DNA of 64,000 nucleotides. It comes from Thiothrix winogradskyi. GTDB taxonomy: Bacteria; Pseudomonadota; Gammaproteobacteria; Thiotrichales; Thiotrichaceae. The position numbers and the translations under genes were made by a program. Below are positions 33,138-42,427 of this stretch, one piece after another. Every line of letters starts with the position of its first letter. Within the stretch, counting starts at the first letter, position 1. The notes beneath the pieces were generated by a model, which worked only from the letters and a program-made list of their open reading frames with translations, was not told where the DNA came from and made no database searches. The DNA is taken from positions 372,001 to 436,000 of the forward strand of contig NZ_CP091244.1 of NCBI RefSeq assembly GCF_021650935.1, given 5' to 3'.

Positions 33138-33499
33138 GGACTCATCTCCAGAAATGGCGCAATGGAAAAATAAGCGACCACTGCGGCGAGGGACAATAGG
33201 GCAACAACCCGTACCGGGTATTCGCGGATTTCATCCAAGAATTGACGCTGCTCGCCACGTTGTTGACGCAGCTCGTATTCCGCCTGAATGCGTTGGCTGC
33301 GTTCTTGTTGATACTTGGCTAATAGCTGTTGAGCGGCTGGCAAATCATCACTCTCGTATAGCCAGAGTATCGGTGCTGAAATGCCCCAGTTGCCGCTTGG
33401 GGTTTCGTAGTATTCAAACCGATGGGTGTGCAGCAAGGCACAAATTTCCTCTGCCTCTTCATCAGTCACATCGCGAAAAGACATTAATTTAACAGCCAT
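33134..33499 (-). CDS. DUF6164 family protein
   Basis: A 121-residue protein with a small N-terminal domain (VTDEEAEEICALL, FEYYETPSGNWGISAPILWL), a charged helix (about 60-95) and one C-terminal transmembrane helix (VVALLSLAAVVAYFSIAPFL), so it is probably an inner-membrane protein facing the cytosol. The TPxGxWGIS block is the DUF6164 hallmark. Function unknown. It overlaps the polA GTG start by 4 bp (GTGA), so polA translation may depend on it. Confidence 0.8.
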   Translation of the reverse strand: MAVKLMSFRDVTDEEAEEICALLHTHRFEYYETPSGNWGISAPILWLYESDDLPAAQQLLAKYQQERSQRIQAEYELRQQRGEQRQFLDEIREYPVRVVALLSLAAVVAYFSIAPFLEMSP

Positions 33500-33559
33500 A
33501 TGGATTACCTTGTTTTACTGTCTGCCAGCGTTGAGGGAATGTTTTGGTAATAGCCTAGT

Positions 33560-34915
33560 CTATTCCCGAAACTGTTCGCGCTCTAGCCCGTACTTTTTCA
33601 TTTTGTCGGTCAGGGTCTTGCGGGGCACATCCAATGCCTCCATCACCGCGCGGGTATTGCCCTGATGGTGGTTTAATGCCTGTGCAATCAAGGTTTTCTC
33701 GAAACACGCCACTTGTTCGGTCAAGGACAGCCCTTCTAGCCGATCACCCGCGTTCATCAAGGTTGCCAGATCAAAGTTGTAAGCCTCCCCCAATAACACA
33801 TAACGCTCGGCAATATTGCGCAATTCGCGGATATTTCCCGGCCAGTCATGCCCCATCAATACGTGCAAGGCGCGACTATTCAGCGGTGGCACTTCGGTTT
33901 CACAACGCGCCGCCGCAATCAACACGAAATGCTGGAACAGCAATGGAATGTCTTCGCGTCGCGCTCGCAGCGGAGTAATCTCCAGCGTCACCACATTCAA
34001 GCGGTAATACAAATCGCGGCGAAATTCCGCGCGTTCGGCAGCATCCTTCAAATCGACTTTGGTGGCGGCGATGACCCGAATATCCAGCGGAATCAGCTTG
34101 TTCGACCCCAGCCGTTCAATCTGGCGTTCTTGCAGCACCCGCAATAACGGCGCTTGCGTGGTCAGCGGCATTCCTTCGATTTCATCCAGAAACAGCGTGC
34201 CGCCATTGGCGTGTTCAAACTTGCCAATGCGTTTGCCTTTTGCCCCGGTGAATGCGCCCGCTTCATGCCCGAATAATTCACTGTCCAACAAACTGGCGGG
34301 AATAGCCGCGCAGTTAATCGCCACGTAATTGTGATCACGACGCTGGCTTTGTTCGTGGATGGAACGCGCCACCAACTCTTTGCCCGTGCCGGTTTCACCC
34401 ATGACCAACACATCGGCATTCACATTCGCAATGCGGGTAATCATTTTGCGCAACAGCATAATCGCTGGGGTTTGCCCAATAATGCGCGGGCCGGGGCGGG
34501 TTTGATTAGCCAAAGCTTCTTTCAAGGCGCGGTTTTCTAAGGTGAGGCGGCGCTTGTCACTGGCGCGTTTCAACACTTCCACCAATTGTGTGTTGGAAAA
34601 TGGTTTTTCCAGCAAATCGTAACCGCCGTTGCGAATCGCGCTAACCGCCGTTGCTACATCCGCGTGTCCGCTAATCAAAATCACCGGCAAGTCGCGGTCG
34701 ATGCGCAAGACGTGTTGCAGAAATTCCAAGCCATCCATTTCCGGCATTCGGATGTCGGAAATAATCACGCCCTCGAATTCCGCCGTGATTAATGGCAAAG
34801 CGTCAGCGGCACGGCTAAAGGTTTGCACTTCGTACCCCGCCAGCAGCAGCGATTGCGCCGTGGCATCGCGGACTGTTTTTTCATCATCAACCAACAGAAC
34901 ATTCGGGGCAATCAT
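33560..34915 (-). CDS. dctD: sigma-54-dependent response regulator (DctD type)
   Basis: A 451-residue NtrC-family activator. Receiver domain 1-120 with the acidic pocket VDDE and phospho-acceptor Asp in IISDIRMPEMDG (about 54); AAA+ domain about 145-380 with Walker A GETGTGKE and an intact GAFTGA sigma-54 contact loop; C-terminal Fis-type helix-turn-helix (GNTRAVMEALDVPRKTL). With its kinase DctB, whose gene overlaps by 4 bp, it should switch on sigma-54 promoters for C4-dicarboxylate uptake; the transporter is not in this window. Confidence 0.92.
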   Translation of the reverse strand: MIAPNVLLVDDEKTVRDATAQSLLLAGYEVQTFSRAADALPLITAEFEGVIISDIRMPEMDGLEFLQHVLRIDRDLPVILISGHADVATAVSAIRNGGYDLLEKPFSNTQLVEVLKRASDKRRLTLENRALKEALANQTRPGPRIIGQTPAIMLLRKMITRIANVNADVLVMGETGTGKELVARSIHEQSQRRDHNYVAINCAAIPASLLDSELFGHEAGAFTGAKGKRIGKFEHANGGTLFLDEIEGMPLTTQAPLLRVLQERQIERLGSNKLIPLDIRVIAATKVDLKDAAERAEFRRDLYYRLNVVTLEITPLRARREDIPLLFQHFVLIAAARCETEVPPLNSRALHVLMGHDWPGNIRELRNIAERYVLLGEAYNFDLATLMNAGDRLEGLSLTEQVACFEKTLIAQALNHHQGNTRAVMEALDVPRKTLTDKMKKYGLEREQFRE

Positions 34916-36636
34916 TCGGTCTCTCCGGCGGCGGCTTGTTGCAAAGTGAGCGTGAATATTGCACCACCTTGCAGCGCATTGGCTACCCGTAACTGCCCGT
35001 TCATGTCACGCGCCAGCCGGTAAGAAATCGACAAGCCCAACCCCAAGCCTTTGCCAATGATTTTGGTGGTGAAAAACGCTTCAAATACATGCGGCATGGC
35101 GGCTTCGCTAATCCCCGTGCCGTTATCACGCACGCTAATGTCCACCTGCCCGGCGTGGGCTTGCAATGTTACCCACACCCGTGGTTCGGCTTGTTCTTCC
35201 ACGGCTTCGGCGGCATTGCTGACTAAATTCACCAGAATTTGTTCCAACCACACCAAATCGGCTTGCACGTAGCGCGTTGCAGCGTCACGCTGCTGCTCCA
35301 ACACAATGCGGGTTTGCGCCAACTTGGGCTGCACAATGCTTAATGCCGAATCCAAGGCCCAGTGCAAATCACAGGTTTCAATTTGACCGGCACTTTTGCG
35401 CGAAAACGTTTTCAATTGGCGGGTAATGGTCGCCATGCGTTCAGTCAGGCTGACAATTTCCAACAAATTGTGATGCGCCATTTCCGGTTTGCCAATGGCG
35501 AGAAATTGCGTGGCATTGTCGGCATACGCCCGAATCGCGGTCAGCGGGTTATTGAGTTCGTGGTTGATGCCAGCGGAAAGCTGCCCCAAGGCTGCCATTT
35601 TTGCGGCTTGTACCAATTCTTCTTGGGTGTGCTGCAATTCGCGGGTGCGTTCGGCAACTTTCGCCTCTAAATCTTCGCGGGCTTTTTGCTCGTATTCACG
35701 GCGTTGGCGCTGATTTTTCCACAGCACGTACACCAATAACAAGGTCAGCAACAGCATAAAAGCAATGATTGCCACCGTCACCAGCACCGGACGGGTAATG
35801 CTACGCCAATCGGTGAGGATGTAGACATCCCATTCAATAAACGGCATCGCGCGTTTGTGCACTAAATAATCGTACTGCCCAGTATCCACCCCTTGCAGAT
35901 CCAATGCTGGATCAATGCGTAACCGCCAAGGCAAGGGAGGAATGGTTTGCTGATTGTAACGCTGATTTTGAAATAACTTGGCTTGCGTTAACGCTGACAA
36001 GGGTTGCAACGCCTGCAAACGCCACGCGGATTGGCTGGACATAAACACCACACCGTCGGGATCCGTCACCATGAATTCGGCGCTGTCTTGCTGCCATTGT
36101 TGCGCTTCTTGGGTATCAATGTCGACTTTGACTACCATCACGCCCAAGGGCTTACTTTGTGCATCAGGAATAGCATTGGCGAAATAGTAACCGCGTTTTT
36201 TCGAGGTTGTACCCAACGCATAATAACGCCCCAACTGCCCTTGCATCGCTTGCTGAAAATATTGCCGAAACGCAAAGTTCTTGCCAATAAAGGAGGCTTG
36301 GGTATTCCAGTTACTCGCCGCAATGGTCATGCCATCGGCACGCATGAGGTAAATATCCGCTGTCCCGGCAATGCGGCTGGCGGTTTCGAGCGTGCGGTTG
36401 AAATCGGCTAGGCGTTCGGGGTCGGGGGTATCGCTGGCTAAAAGTGCGCGAGCTTCCGGGTCTTGCCCCAATAATTCCGGCAGGTAGCGGTGTTTTTCTA
36501 ACTCGGCGGTTAATTGCCCCACCAATTGCTGTGACAATGCCTCGGTCTTTTGCTGCAAACGCCGTTCAGCATTTTGGTAAACGGCGTAAGAAACCGTGGT
36601 TAACGTGAGCGCCGCGAACAGCACGATTGCAACCAA
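34912..36636 (-). CDS. dctB: C4-dicarboxylate sensor histidine kinase (DctB type)
   Basis: A 574-residue membrane sensor kinase. A first transmembrane helix (LFAALTLTTVSYAVY) leads to a periplasmic double-PAS/Cache sensor (about 40-265; DIYLMRADGMTIAASNWN, GYYFANAIPD), a second helix near 280-300, a coiled linker, the H-box GINHELNNPLTAIRAYADNA and an ATPase domain with DNGTGI and GKGLGLGLSI. The TTG start at 36636 is uncertain: it has no Shine-Dalgarno, yet no ATG, GTG or other TTG lies in frame back into rlpA. The first residues may therefore be missing. Ligand type is inferred from the DctBD layout. Confidence 0.88.
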   Translation of the reverse strand: MVAIVLFAALTLTTVSYAVYQNAERRLQQKTEALSQQLVGQLTAELEKHRYLPELLGQDPEARALLASDTPDPERLADFNRTLETASRIAGTADIYLMRADGMTIAASNWNTQASFIGKNFAFRQYFQQAMQGQLGRYYALGTTSKKRGYYFANAIPDAQSKPLGVMVVKVDIDTQEAQQWQQDSAEFMVTDPDGVVFMSSQSAWRLQALQPLSALTQAKLFQNQRYNQQTIPPLPWRLRIDPALDLQGVDTGQYDYLVHKRAMPFIEWDVYILTDWRSITRPVLVTVAIIAFMLLLTLLLVYVLWKNQRQRREYEQKAREDLEAKVAERTRELQHTQEELVQAAKMAALGQLSAGINHELNNPLTAIRAYADNATQFLAIGKPEMAHHNLLEIVSLTERMATITRQLKTFSRKSAGQIETCDLHWALDSALSIVQPKLAQTRIVLEQQRDAATRYVQADLVWLEQILVNLVSNAAEAVEEQAEPRVWVTLQAHAGQVDISVRDNGTGISEAAMPHVFEAFFTTKIIGKGLGLGLSISYRLARDMNGQLRVANALQGGAIFTLTLQQAAAGETE

Positions 36637-36677
36637 GGCAACCGTGCGACTGTGCGTGAGGAAACGCCAGTAATGGT

Positions 36678-37409
36678 TTATTCCAATACCTCGACTTTGA
36701 CTTTGGCGGTTCCTGTGCTGACCATACCAATTTCTTTCGCCGCAGCCTTGGATAAGTCAATCACACGCCCGTGTTTGTGGAAACCACCTCTATCGTTGAC
36801 TTTGACCTCCACCGTTTTATTGTTGCGCAAATTCGTGACACGAATACGGCAACCAAACGGTAAGCTGCCGTGGGCACAGGTCAAATCATTCTGGTCAAAA
36901 CGCTCACCACTGGCAGTTTTACGCCCATGAAACTTATCACTGTAGAAAGAGGCAGTACCGACTTGGTGAGATTTGGCGGGGGTCTTGGTCGTGCGAGCGG
37001 GAGGGGAAGTGTCGGCAGTGCGTTGGTGAGCACTTACCTGAATATAATCGGGCTGAGCTTGCGGGGTTGCAACCTTGCCGCCCAAGGATTCAGGCATGAT
37101 GTAATACGCCTGCTTGGATTCGTGGGCGTTATTCCACACAACCTGGCTTGACTGCTGACGTTTCTTACTCAGTAAGCGTTTTTTAGTAGGCTTGCTTGCC
37201 TTAGTTTTGGCTTTTAGCTTCGCCTTGGCTTTCACCGCTTTGTGACTGGCTGCTTTAGCGGACTTTTGTTTCGAGACCTTGGCGCTAGGCGCTTTCTCTT
37301 TAGCTAACGCGGCAGCAGGCAAACTGAATGTCACGGCTAAAGCCAGTGTCGTCAGACCAATACTAATGCTGCGTGTCCAGCCTGACCATTTGGGTTGTTG
37401 TATTTTCAT
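36678..37409 (-). CDS. rlpA: RlpA-like septal ring lytic transglycosylase
   Basis: A 243-residue exported protein. Signal peptide (about 1-37), a long Lys/Ala-rich basic region (about 40-85), a linker, then the double-psi beta-barrel RlpA domain (about 150-243; GTASFYSDKFHGRKTASGE, CAHGSLPFGCRIRVTN, VNDRGGFHKHGRVIDLSKAA). The Asp in NDRGGF corresponds to the proposed catalytic Asp. RlpA cuts denuded glycan strands at the septum. No SPOR domain is present, unlike E. coli RlpA. GGAGG lies 12-13 nt before ATG 37409. Confidence 0.88.
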   Translation of the reverse strand: MKIQQPKWSGWTRSISIGLTTLALAVTFSLPAAALAKEKAPSAKVSKQKSAKAASHKAVKAKAKLKAKTKASKPTKKRLLSKKRQQSSQVVWNNAHESKQAYYIMPESLGGKVATPQAQPDYIQVSAHQRTADTSPPARTTKTPAKSHQVGTASFYSDKFHGRKTASGERFDQNDLTCAHGSLPFGCRIRVTNLRNNKTVEVKVNDRGGFHKHGRVIDLSKAAAKEIGMVSTGTAKVKVEVLE

Positions 37410-37684
37410 TGTTATATCCATTCCTCCGACTAAATAAAGAATAAGTCTTTAAAAATCATAGCACGCTGTGCTGGATTGTAAAGCGATTCCGCTACCAACG
37501 CATACCAATGCACACGGACAATTTCAGTTGACGATTGAACTTTTTGGGCAAATTAAGGCTCTATTTATGCGGGTTATGACAGACTTATTAGTCAACAGGG
37601 CTTACAATATCCGATTTTTATCCCACCGTTTTCCGACGGGGCGCTAGAATTATTAGGTACAGGAACATGAAGAACGGGGAATCT

Positions 37685-39208
37685 ATGCGAATTTTGCACA
37701 TTAGCACATTACTGGCGTTGTCAGTTTCGATGGCTGCTTGCAGTTCACAAAATGTACAACCTGGCACAGCGGTTGCCACTCATACCCAAAGCGAGTTGTT
37801 TGGGGATACCGCATCCAGTGCATCGCGCCAACGAGCACCACAACAGCAAGCCCCCATCAACACGTGGGCGCAAGAGCCACGACAGCTTGCTGCTTTTAAC
37901 CAAAATGAACACCAATCACACCCAGCCGCACAAATATCCCCCACACAATTCAAAGCAGCGGGCGGTGATAAAACTTACCGGGGTCCGGGAAAACTCAACA
38001 GTCTACCTGACAATATTGCCAGCAGCTTACGGCTGCGGGGCTTGTCAGAACAAAACCTTGGGGCTTATGTACGCCCGGTCAATGGCGGTCAGCCCTTATT
38101 GGTAGCCTATGCCGATGCGCCCCGCAACCCCGCTTCCACCATGAAATTGGTGACCAGCTACGCTGCCTTAGGCGTATTAGGCCCTGATTACCGCTGGCCG
38201 ACGGAGATCTACACACTGGGTAATGTCGCTGGTGACACGCTGCAAGGCGATGTCATTATCAAAGGTTATGGCAACCCCGACTTCCGCGAAGCTGATTTCC
38301 GGCAATTACTGCAAGCATTGCGGGAGCGGGGCATCCGCAATATCGCCGGGAACTTTGTCATCGACAAAAGCTACTTCCACGTCCCCCCACAAGCGGCGAT
38401 TGACGGCAAAACTGGGGCGGATTATAACGCACAGCCGGAAGCCCTGCTGTACAACGAACGCGGCAGTTGCTATGAAATGCGCAACAAAGCTGGTCAAATC
38501 CAAAAAATCTGCCCGATTCCGCCACGCAATAGCAGTGATTTAAATGCCAACTTGTTCGGCGACTTCTGGAAAATCTGGGTAGGTGAAATGAGTGGTCATC
38601 TAAGTGGTGGCTTACAAATACAGCCTGTCCCCGCCGGAGCACAATTGGTCAGCACTCACCATTCCCAACCGTTGAGTAATGTGCTGGTCGAAATCAATAA
38701 AGACAGCAACAATGTCAAAGCCCGCCAAGTCTTGCTCTCGATGGGGGCAAAACAATTCGGCGCTCCCGGTACTACCCAGAAAGGCGCGGGCGCAGTCGGG
38801 CAATTCATGGAAAGCCGGGGTTTGCGCTTTTCCAACCTGAAAATTGAAAATGGTTCGGGTCTCAGCCGCGTGGAACGCATTTCCACCCGTGAAATGGGCG
38901 AAATGCTGGTAGACGCTTATAACAGCCCTTACCGTGATGAACTGATGCGCTCAATGGCGGTATTAGGGGTGGATGGCACTGTCAAAGGCCGTCTGAAAAA
39001 TCTTGCCGGGCGCGGCAAGTTCAAAACTGGCACCTTGCGCGATGTTCGCGCCCTCGCGGGTTACTTAACCGCAGCAAACGGGCAAACTTACGTGGTGGCG
39101 TTATTGCACAATGATGCCAGCATCCGTGCGACTGCCAAAGAAGCGCATGATGATCTGGTGGAATGGGTGTACTACGGTGCGCAAAACAATGTCGCCAGTG
39201 TACAATAA
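37685..39208 (+). CDS. dacB: D-Ala-D-Ala carboxypeptidase/endopeptidase (PBP4 class)
   Basis: A 507-residue lipoprotein of peptidase family S13 that trims and cleaves peptidoglycan cross-links. Lipobox MAAC (Cys19), then an unusual Gln/His-rich spacer of about 80 residues, then the catalytic domain with SxxK in ASTMK (Ser151, Lys154), the SxN element in KDSNN and the K-T-G box in KFKTGTL. The typical family has the serine near residue 60, so the N-terminal extension is notable. ATG 37685 is chosen as it gives a proper lipoprotein signal; an ATG at 37667 adds six residues. A strong terminator follows. Confidence 0.9.
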   Translation: MRILHISTLLALSVSMAACSSQNVQPGTAVATHTQSELFGDTASSASRQRAPQQQAPINTWAQEPRQLAAFNQNEHQSHPAAQISPTQFKAAGGDKTYRGPGKLNSLPDNIASSLRLRGLSEQNLGAYVRPVNGGQPLLVAYADAPRNPASTMKLVTSYAALGVLGPDYRWPTEIYTLGNVAGDTLQGDVIIKGYGNPDFREADFRQLLQALRERGIRNIAGNFVIDKSYFHVPPQAAIDGKTGADYNAQPEALLYNERGSCYEMRNKAGQIQKICPIPPRNSSDLNANLFGDFWKIWVGEMSGHLSGGLQIQPVPAGAQLVSTHHSQPLSNVLVEINKDSNNVKARQVLLSMGAKQFGAPGTTQKGAGAVGQFMESRGLRFSNLKIENGSGLSRVERISTREMGEMLVDAYNSPYRDELMRSMAVLGVDGTVKGRLKNLAGRGKFKTGTLRDVRALAGYLTAANGQTYVVALLHNDASIRATAKEAHDDLVEWVYYGAQNNVASVQ

Positions 39209-39232
39209 TTGTTAATTGCTTAGTGCATTAAT

Positions 39233-39258
39233 AAAAACCCCGCTGATGCGGGGTTTTT
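39233..39258. terminator. bidirectional intrinsic terminator after dacB
   Basis: AAAAACCCCGC pairs with GCGGGGTTTTT around a TGAT loop, an 11-bp perfect stem with A-run on one side and T-run on the other. It serves dacB and, from the other side, the small minus-strand gene ending at 39264. Confidence 0.92.
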
Positions 39259-39263
39259 GTTTT

Positions 39264-39443
39264 TCAGAGAATCATTACCAGACCAAATGAGACAAATAAC
39301 AACCACCCCAACATGCCCACAATTTCTGCGAGTGGAATTTCAAGAATCGTCATCTGATAAAAAATAATAATCACGAGTATTGGCAGTGCATCATGCAAAT
39401 TCGCCAAGATAGCACTACATAATTGGTTGAATGCCTTAATCAT
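39264..39443 (-). CDS. 59-residue membrane protein, DUF1538-like fragment
   Basis: A short open frame of 59 codons. The sequence ALPILVIIIFYQMTILEIPL and GMLGWLLFVSFGLVMIL holds two hydrophobic segments and resembles the first part of DUF1538 membrane proteins, which are normally several hundred residues. It ends at a stop just before the terminator, so it is either a truncated relic or a small two-helix membrane protein. AAGGG lies about 10 nt before the ATG. The rest of the 459-bp gap between dacB and rimO (39444-39667) shows no other gene. Confidence 0.5.
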   Translation of the reverse strand: MIKAFNQLCSAILANLHDALPILVIIIFYQMTILEIPLAEIVGMLGWLLFVSFGLVMIL

Positions 39444-39667
39444 CTTCGTTAGCCCTTATGCAGGCGCGTCATTAAATAGTTATTAGCTATATTAATGGAT
39501 GCTTTGAGTACAGTACAGTGACCATGATCACTTTATGCACAAAAAATATCGGTGTAGCGCCATTCTCAATCGTTCTATTTTTAGTCAACTCATGTTGCCA
39601 AAAGTTCGATTCTTAGAGTAAATAAATAGAACGAGTTGGGCAAACTAAATTATCTTATTGATAATGA

Positions 39668-40978
39668 TTAAATTTTTCCCCACAGGTCATGTTCATCAGC
39701 GTGGGTAATGTGCACTTGCACAAATTCACCCACCGGTAACTCGACACCTTCGATGATCACTTGCCCGTCAATTTCGGGTGCGTCACGGTGAGTACGTGCA
39801 ATACTTTGCCCGTCACCCGCCTCGTCCACCAGTACCGTCATCGTTTTGCCAATCAAACGGCTGAGCTTGGCAGCGCTGATTTCGGCTTGTAATTCCATGA
39901 AACGTTCCAGACGCTCTTCCTTGACCTCTTCCGGCACTGCGCCGTCGATAGCGTTAGCGTCTGCGCCCTTAACTGGCGAATAGGTGAACGCGCCTACGCG
40001 GTCGAGTTGCGCCTCCTCTAGGAAATCCAGCAAGGTTTCAAAGTCATCTTCCGTTTCACCGGGGAAACCCACAATGAAGGTGCTGCGTACTGCAATCTCC
40101 GGGCAGGTTGCCCGCCATTTGCCCAAACGTTCCAGCACTTTTTCCGCATGAGCTGGGCGGCGCATGTTTTTCAAGACCGTGGGGCTAGCGTGTTGAAAGG
40201 GAATATCCAAATACGGCAAAATTTTGCCTTCCGCCATTAACGGCAACAGGTTATCGACGTGCGGATACGGGTAGACATAATGCAAACGCACCCACACGCC
40301 CATGTCACCCAAAGCTTCCGCTAATTGCTGCGAATGCGTTTTGATCGGGCGACCTTGCCAGAAACCCGTCCGGTATTTCACATCAATCCCATACGCGCTG
40401 GTGTCTTGCGAAATCACCAATAATTCTTTCACCCCGGCATTCACCAGATTTTCGGCTTCCTGCAATACATCCCCAATCGGGCGCGACACCAAATCGCCAC
40501 GCAAGGAGGGAATAATGCAGAAGGAACAGCGGTGGTTACAGCCTTCCGAAATTTTCAGATAAGCGTAATGGCGCGGGGTCAGGCGCACCCCTTGCGGTGG
40601 AATCAGGTGCGTGTATGGGTCGTGCAAGGGTGGCAAATGTTGGTGCACCGATTGCATCACCGCTTCATACGCATGAGGGCCGGTCACGGCGAGCACGTTG
40701 GGGTAAGCATCTAGCACCGTGCCTGCATTCGCGCCCAAACAGCCGGTCACAATCACTTTGCCGTTTTCATCGAGCGCTTCGCCGATGGCTTCCAGCGACT
40801 CTTCTACCGCAGAATCAATAAAACCGCAGGTATTCACCACCACCAGATCGGCATCGTCGTAACTGCCACTGATTTCGTAACCTTCGGCACGCAATTGGGT
40901 AAGAATGCGTTCGGAATCCACCAATGCCTTGGGGCAACCGAGACTGACAAAACCGACACGGGGCTGAGCTTGTTTCAT
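39668..40978 (-). CDS. rimO: ribosomal protein S12 methylthiotransferase
   Basis: A 436-residue radical-SAM enzyme that adds a methylthio group to the conserved aspartate of ribosomal protein S12. The N-terminal domain ligands of the auxiliary cluster are Cys15, Cys51 and Cys80; the radical-SAM site is Cys146-x3-Cys150-x2-Cys153 (GCNHRCSFC). A TRAM domain ends the protein. KISEGCNHRCSFCIIPSLRG is typical for RimO rather than MiaB. Start at 40978 (MKQAQPRVGF) fits the family; the 25 additional upstream codons do not. Confidence 0.96.
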   Translation of the reverse strand: MKQAQPRVGFVSLGCPKALVDSERILTQLRAEGYEISGSYDDADLVVVNTCGFIDSAVEESLEAIGEALDENGKVIVTGCLGANAGTVLDAYPNVLAVTGPHAYEAVMQSVHQHLPPLHDPYTHLIPPQGVRLTPRHYAYLKISEGCNHRCSFCIIPSLRGDLVSRPIGDVLQEAENLVNAGVKELLVISQDTSAYGIDVKYRTGFWQGRPIKTHSQQLAEALGDMGVWVRLHYVYPYPHVDNLLPLMAEGKILPYLDIPFQHASPTVLKNMRRPAHAEKVLERLGKWRATCPEIAVRSTFIVGFPGETEDDFETLLDFLEEAQLDRVGAFTYSPVKGADANAIDGAVPEEVKEERLERFMELQAEISAAKLSRLIGKTMTVLVDEAGDGQSIARTHRDAPEIDGQVIIEGVELPVGEFVQVHITHADEHDLWGKI

Positions 40979-41272
40979 AGCAAATAACGGGTAAGTGATT
41001 GGAAAGGCGGTAATGATAGCGGATCCCGACACATTATGCTCTGGTATCCGCACAAATTGGCTGCAACACTACATCTTGTGTCAAGAACTTTTCGCAATGG
41101 CTATGGAGTTATGCACACCGCACAAGATATGGTGAAAGCGTCTCAACACCCGACTGAAATACTCAAGCAAAAACTTATTGGACAATCAAGCAATTGATTT
41201 TAAAGGATAATTTACCTGTTTTATTTTTAATCAATCTGTAAAAAATCGTTATACAACAAGCCTTCCAGAACA

Positions 41273-41319
41273 TTATTCACAAAACTTTCCACATACTTAT
41301 CCACAGGATATGGGGATAA
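41273..41319 (+). promoter_or_regulatory. cluster of DnaA-box-like 9-mers
   Basis: TTATTCACA (41273), CTTTCCACA (41285) and the consensus box TTATCCACA (41297) start exactly 12 bp apart, and TGGGGATAA at 41311-41319 is a near-consensus box in reverse. An AT-rich stretch (41190-41260) precedes them. They lie in the 489-bp intergenic region between rimO and prkB, which holds no supportable gene. DnaA-dependent control of prkB or a titration site is possible; nothing else here marks a chromosome origin. Confidence 0.45.
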
Positions 41320-41467
41320 CCCACTTAAACACCTGATTCAGATACTATTAAGCTTTTGTTAAAACCCTATTTGGCGTATCCCTATCGAAAGGCATATACA
41401 GGCAACCAGCCCATTTGGTTAGAATGTTGGTCGATTGCGCATTCATATTCTGAGAGGAGAAGATTAA

Positions 41468-42385
41468 ATGTCGAAAAAACACCCAGTTATCGCTGTAACA
41501 GGTTCCTCTGGTGCAGGTACCACCTTCGTCAAACGTGCATTTGAGCACATTTTCTTCCGTGAAAAAATCACGGCAGCCGTGGTCGAGGGTGACAGCTTCC
41601 ATAGCGTTACCCGCACTGAATTCAAACAACGTGCTGCGGTAGAAACGAATTTGAGCCATTTTGGCCCAGCGGCTAATGACTTTCACGCGCTGGAAGCCTT
41701 GTTCAAAAGCTATGGCGAAATCGGCAGCGGCAAAAAGCGTTACTACCTGCACAACGATGCTGAAGCCGTGCACCACAATAAGCGTTTGGCGGATATGGGA
41801 GTCACTTGCACCGCCGGTTCTGGCGAATTTACCCCGTGGGAAGACACGGAAGCTAACACCGACATTCTATTTTACGAAGGCTTGCACGGCTTGGTGAAAG
41901 ACATCTCCCCCAGTCAAAAATACGGTGGTTATGACGTTGCCAAATACGTGGATCTGGGCATTGGTGTTGTCCCTAGCGTCAATCTGGAATGGATTCAGAA
42001 AATTTCGCGTGACCATGCCGAACGCGGCTATTCACCGGAAGCCACCGTCGATACGATTATGCGCCGGATGCCGGATTACATTAACCACATCACCCCGCAA
42101 TTCTCCCGCACCCACATCAACTTCCAGCGCGTGCCAACGGTGGATACCTCCAACCCGTTTATTGCGCGTGATATTCCAACCGCTGATGAAAGTTTCGTGA
42201 TTATCCGCTTCGCTGACCCCAAAGCGTTTAATGTGGACTTCCCGTTCCTGCTCTCCATGATTCACGATTCCTTCATGTCACGCCGCAATAGCATCGTCGT
42301 GCCGGGTGGCAAAATGGTACTGGCGATGGAACTGATCCTGAACCCCATCATTCATGAAATGATTGAGACCAAAAATAAGCTTTAA
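41468..42385 (+). CDS. prkB: phosphoribulokinase
   Basis: A 305-residue proteobacterial-type (class I) phosphoribulokinase, which phosphorylates ribulose 5-phosphate to ribulose 1,5-bisphosphate for RuBisCO. P-loop TGSSGAGTT is at about 11-19, VEGDSFH near 39, and YEGLHGLV with the catalytic-region acids near 139. Length is normal for the octameric bacterial enzyme. GAGAGGAG precedes the ATG. Other Calvin-cycle genes are not in the window, so its use for CO2 fixation is inferred; some heterotrophs keep a lone prkB of unknown role. Confidence 0.94.
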   Translation: MSKKHPVIAVTGSSGAGTTFVKRAFEHIFFREKITAAVVEGDSFHSVTRTEFKQRAAVETNLSHFGPAANDFHALEALFKSYGEIGSGKKRYYLHNDAEAVHHNKRLADMGVTCTAGSGEFTPWEDTEANTDILFYEGLHGLVKDISPSQKYGGYDVAKYVDLGIGVVPSVNLEWIQKISRDHAERGYSPEATVDTIMRRMPDYINHITPQFSRTHINFQRVPTVDTSNPFIARDIPTADESFVIIRFADPKAFNVDFPFLLSMIHDSFMSRRNSIVVPGGKMVLAMELILNPIIHEMIETKNKL

Positions 42386-42393
42386 ACGGCTTC

Positions 42394-42422
42394 AACCCCT
42401 CCGCCTCATAGCGAGAGGGGTT
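42394..42422. terminator. bidirectional terminator after prkB
   Basis: AACCCCTC (42394-42401) pairs with GAGGGGTT (42415-42422) and is followed by TTTG, 9 bp after the prkB stop and just before the end of the convergent HIT gene. Confidence 0.8.
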
Positions 42423-42427
42423 TTTGA

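Noticed and set aside
41190..41467. Chromosome replication origin
   Set aside because: DnaA-like boxes alone are not enough; dnaA, dnaN, rpmH, gidA and parAB are not present. Kept only as a regulatory candidate.
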